From Thermoplasmata archaeon (lineage in GTDB: Archaea > Thermoplasmatota > Thermoplasmata > Lutacidiplasmatales > UBA184), in assembly GCA_030039525.1 (NCBI GenBank), contig JASHVI010000263.1, positions 1-6,749 of the forward strand: 6,749 nucleotides of DNA, in the 5' to 3' direction. Below the pieces are notes generated by a model. The model searched no databases and had not been told where the DNA came from. It saw only the letters and a program-made list of their open reading frames with translations. Shown here piece by piece: positions 5,127 through 6,749 of this stretch (its first letter is position 1; each line of letters opens with the position of its first letter). The translations under genes and the position numbers were made by a program.

Positions 5127-5146
5127 CCCGACCAGTCCATCTTCTC
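5127..5146 (+). repeat. tRNA-Ala 3' end, copy 3 of 3 (candidate distal attachment site)
   Basis: CCCGACCAGTCCATC (5127-5141) matches the tRNA-Ala 3' end plus its first two flanking bases exactly; continuing to 5146, 19 of 20 bases match 1637-1656. The rest of the tRNA is absent: GGTTC occurs at 5112-5116 but out of register. It therefore looks like the displaced 3' end left at the far end of an insertion. Confidence 0.6.
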
Positions 5147-5222
5147 GGGGAGCCCTCGCGGGGGCAGCGATCCGCGGACCGCCGCAGGCTCTACGGCCCC
5201 GGGGGGGCCCGCGCGGGCCGGA

Positions 5223-6077
5223 TCATGACTCGACGATGTGGACCGAAGGGATCGAGAAGCTCATGGCGGCGTATCCCGAGGCGCCGTGCAGTCCGCCCGC
5301 TCCGTCCTTCGCGGTGAACTCGACGAAGGCGCCGAGTTGCTCCTCAAACGAGAGGGAAAGGATCCCGGATCGAGCCTCCGGACGGCTGAGCAGGAACTCG
5401 TACGTGAGCGATCCGGAGACGTTCAGGGAACCCGAGCTCGCCCCCTTCGAGCCGGTGTACTTCGAGCCCTTGGAGGTGTTCTTCTCCTCGAACCCCGCGC
5501 CGACGGAGAGATTCAGGATGTCGGAACGCGTGCATCCGCTCGTGCAGGAGACGTACGCCGTGAACCCCTTGCGGGCGTGGGCGAAGTCCAGCGTGTCCGG
5601 CAGGATGAACGCGCCGGCATCGGCACCGGCGGAGCACTCGTTCGTCTTCTTCGTGGTGGCCACCCAGGGGCACGCGCCGGGGGCGAAGGAGTAGTTGGCC
5701 GTCATCGCATAGTCGATCGTGATGTTGACGCTGTGCAGAAGCCGCGTGCCGGAGTGGTTCAGGAACGGGAAGTCGATCCACAGGTAGTCGGTGAAGAACG
5801 GTCCGAACTCGAGCGCGCTGGTCTTCAAGTGGCCCCGGCTCACCGCGCCGGTTCCCAGGTTCGTCGCCGTTCCCCAGGCCGACTCGTTGAACGAGCCGAC
5901 CCCCGTGGTGAAGTTGAATGCCGGACCGGAAAGCGTGTAGTTCGAATAGCTCGGGTACGAGGCGCCGACGTTCGACTGCCCGGTGTACGGTGCTGGCACG
6001 GTGTGAGACCACGCGGCCGACCCACCGGTCGACGCCAGGACCATCAGGAGGGTCGCCACGATCGAAAGTCCGGCCAC
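5223..6077 (-). CDS. Secreted, sequon-rich protein of unknown family (paralogue of the gene at 1789-2682)
   Basis: 284 residues from GTG at 6077. The signal peptide has a hydrophobic core (3-17) and probable cleavage after S-A-A (20-22), giving Trp23 as mature N-terminus exactly as in the paralogue. There are four cysteines (136, 148, 178, 182), all in positions conserved in the paralogue (CPWV, the next Cys 12 residues on, SCT-x-GC), so two disulfides are likely; the other gene has four more. Nine Asn-X-Ser/Thr sequons point to an extracellular glycoprotein. No membrane anchor follows; the end is SVHIVES. The GTG at 6086 is an alternative start, but 6077 is preferred: it makes the two N-termini align without gaps (FNFTTG at 54-59 in both) and has AGGTG at 6084-6088 with the paralogue's spacing. 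The function is unknown. Confidence 0.88.
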   Translation of the reverse strand: MAGLSIVATLLMVLASTGGSAAWSHTVPAPYTGQSNVGASYPSYSNYTLSGPAFNFTTGVGSFNESAWGTATNLGTGAVSRGHLKTSALEFGPFFTDYLWIDFPFLNHSGTRLLHSVNITIDYAMTANYSFAPGACPWVATTKKTNECSAGADAGAFILPDTLDFAHARKGFTAYVSCTSGCTRSDILNLSVGAGFEEKNTSKGSKYTGSKGASSGSLNVSGSLTYEFLLSRPEARSGILSLSFEEQLGAFVEFTAKDGAGGLHGASGYAAMSFSIPSVHIVES

Positions 6078-6083
6078 GTCTAG

Positions 6084-6088
6084 CACCT
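6084..6088 (-). promoter_or_regulatory. Shine-Dalgarno site deciding the start of the second secreted-protein gene
   Basis: AGGTG on the minus strand matches the archaeal 16S-complementary GGAGGTGATC. Eight bases separate its AGG from the GTG at 6077, the same spacing as GGAGG to ATG in the paralogue. It overlaps the upstream GTG at 6086, which makes that earlier candidate start unlikely. Confidence 0.55.
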
Positions 6089-6133
6089 GGGCCCGGTCGG
6101 CGCCGGGCTCCTGGGCGGCAACTTCCCCGCCCA

Positions 6134-6144
6134 GATATCAAGGC
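6134..6144 (-). promoter_or_regulatory. Conserved promoter-like element GCCTTGATATC upstream of the second secreted-protein gene
   Basis: Identical to the 11-base element at 2741-2751, same orientation, about 57 bases before the preferred GTG (59 in the paralogue). It is the only AT-rich patch in a very GC-rich intergenic region of about 215 bases, so TTGATATC is the best TATA candidate for this gene. Confidence 0.55.
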
Positions 6145-6293
6145 GACGCTGCCGGGTCGGCGGCAGCTCCCGCGACGCGGCGGGTCGCGACCCCCGGGGC
6201 CGAGCGGGTCCCCCGCGGAGCGCACGCCGCGGGGCGAGGCAGGGCGGCGCGAGGGCCTCGTCGCGGAGCCCTTCCGAAGCGCCTCGTGGGAGC

Positions 6294-6749
6294 TCACTCT
6301 GCGCCGGGCGGAGGACGGAAGATCTCGCCCGGTGGCTCCTCCCGGCTCCGGCGAGCCGCCCGCCGGCGATACCAGAACAGGATCCCGACGGCCGCGATCA
6401 CGCCCACGATCGTGAGACCCAGCGCGATCAACGACAGCGCGACGAGGGAAAGTCCGAGCGGCCCCACGAAGCCGCCGGTCACGTGCAGCGTCGCGAACCC
6501 CATGACCGCCGCGTCGGTGGAGTCGGAGACCGTGACCTCGACGACGTACACGCCCCGTGCGGTGGGGGCGCAGGTGAGGTTCGGCGCGGAGACCGACGGG
6601 CAGTTCCTCGGGAGTCCGAAGTAGTCGTACCGGTACGGTGGCGCCCCGCCGGAGACCGACGCGGCGAACTCCACCCGCTCGCCGGGCCGGGAGAGCCGGG
6701 GGGTGACGTTGAAGGAAACCAGGGTGAGCGCCGCTCCCCCCGAGGCGTC
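6294..6749 (-). CDS. C-terminal part of a membrane-anchored surface protein with an Ig/PKD-like domain (5' end outside window)
   Basis: The frame is open to the window edge, giving 151 visible residues before TGA at 6296-6294. The first ~93 residues form a beta-sandwich domain of the Ig/PKD-like type: FNVTPRLSRPGE opening, VSGGAPPYRYDYFGLP, a Cys pair at visible residues 50 and 60 (C-P-S-V-S-A-P-N-L-T-C) likely disulfide-bonded, then GVYVVEVTVSDS closing strands. Repeats of this kind, with the GLP-x-x-C ... L-x-C-x-P-T pattern, are frequent in large Thermoplasmata surface proteins. A single membrane helix follows at about 101-126, then Tyr-Arg-Arg-Arg and a short Pro-rich cytoplasmic tail. 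It is probably an adhesin or cell-envelope protein; the N-terminal domains that would define its role are missing. An internal GTG at 6674 is not the real start, because the domain continues upstream of it. Confidence 0.88.
   Translation of the reverse strand, partial: DASGGAALTLVSFNVTPRLSRPGERVEFAASVSGGAPPYRYDYFGLPRNCPSVSAPNLTCAPTARGVYVVEVTVSDSTDAAVMGFATLHVTGGFVGPLGLSLVALSLIALGLTIVGVIAAVGILFWYRRRAARRSREEPPGEIFRPPPGAE

Larger units (their letters stand above)
1637..5146. mobile_element. Putative tRNA-Ala-integrated island bounded by tRNA 3'-end repeats, no integrase visible
   Basis: The interval lies between the tRNA-Ala 3' end and its 20-base near-copy at 5127-5146, with a third 13-base copy at 3261-3273 dividing it into segments of about 1.6 and 1.9 kb. 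Such direct repeats of a tRNA 3' end are the standard trace of tyrosine-recombinase integration. The contents are accessory in type: a secreted protein, a possible small zinc-binding protein and a toxin-antitoxin-like pair. The lower GC of the first secreted gene (32 of 60 bases in 1801-1860 against 46 of 60 in 601-660 of the oxidoreductase) fits acquisition. Against it, no integrase or replication gene is present, so this would be a decayed or trans-mobilised element, or a product of duplication. The boundaries are inference. Confidence 0.4.

Noticed and set aside
1550..5204. 13-base match TACGGCCCCGGGG at 1550-1562 and 5192-5204, outside both ends of the putative island
   Set aside because: It is almost pure G/C; a match of this length between two places is expected by chance in a GC-rich window of this size, and its position has no clear meaning.
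5206..5219. 14-base palindrome GGCCCGCGCGGGCC just past the second secreted gene's stop
   Set aside because: Pure G/C, no room for a proper loop and no T-run, so it was not called a terminator or operator.
1..6749. CRISPR arrays, ribosomal RNA, complete insertion sequences or an integrase gene
   Set aside because: None seen: no regularly spaced repeats, no rRNA-like segments, no terminal inverted repeats with a transposase, and no recombinase motif in any long frame.

Overview
The window looks like a chromosomal piece of a high-GC archaeon, most likely a member of the Thermoplasmatota (inference). The supporting features are: an archaeal-type tRNA-Ala without an encoded CCA; TATA boxes placed about 26 bases before start codons, as in leaderless transcripts; Shine-Dalgarno-led starts at other genes; and surface proteins that end in one membrane helix plus an Arg-rich stop-transfer, one of them with an Ig/PKD-like domain of the kind common in Thermoplasmata. 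No ribosomal RNA or marker protein is present to settle the taxonomy.

Layout. Bases 3-467 (+) hold the C-terminal end of a membrane-anchored surface protein. Tail to tail with it is a luciferase-like (LLM-class) flavin-dependent oxidoreductase at 477-1487 (-), with a TATA box just upstream of its GTG start. Divergent from that is tRNA-Ala(TGC) at 1578-1649 (+). Next comes an accessory stretch holding a secreted Cys-rich protein (1789-2682, -), a possible small CxxC/CxxC protein (3020-3229, +), a poorly coding stretch, and a two-gene unit (3805-4795, +) of a winged-helix protein overlapping a minimal nucleotidyltransferase. That pair resembles an AbiE/MenT-type toxin-antitoxin module and has a 21-base palindrome over its promoter. 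Beyond this lies a second secreted protein (5223-6077, -), clearly a paralogue of the first, and then the C-terminal end of another membrane-anchored surface protein (6294-6749, -, running off the window).

The most striking large-scale signal is that the last 13 bases of the tRNA-Ala gene recur twice in direct orientation, at 3261-3273 and 5127-5139. The outer copy extends to 19 of 20 matches with the tRNA 3' end plus its flank. This is the footprint expected from integration at a tRNA gene, here possibly two tandem insertions, although no integrase is visible. The two secreted paralogues lie just beyond the outermost copies. They share an 11-base promoter-like element, the same SD-to-start spacing and collinear N-termini, so a duplication involving the tRNA 3' end is an alternative explanation.

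The secreted paralogues (8 and 4 cysteines, many N-glycosylation sequons, no C-terminal anchor) match no family I recognise. Together with the two membrane-anchored proteins they make this a cell-surface locus with a putative toxin-antitoxin island inserted beside tRNA-Ala.
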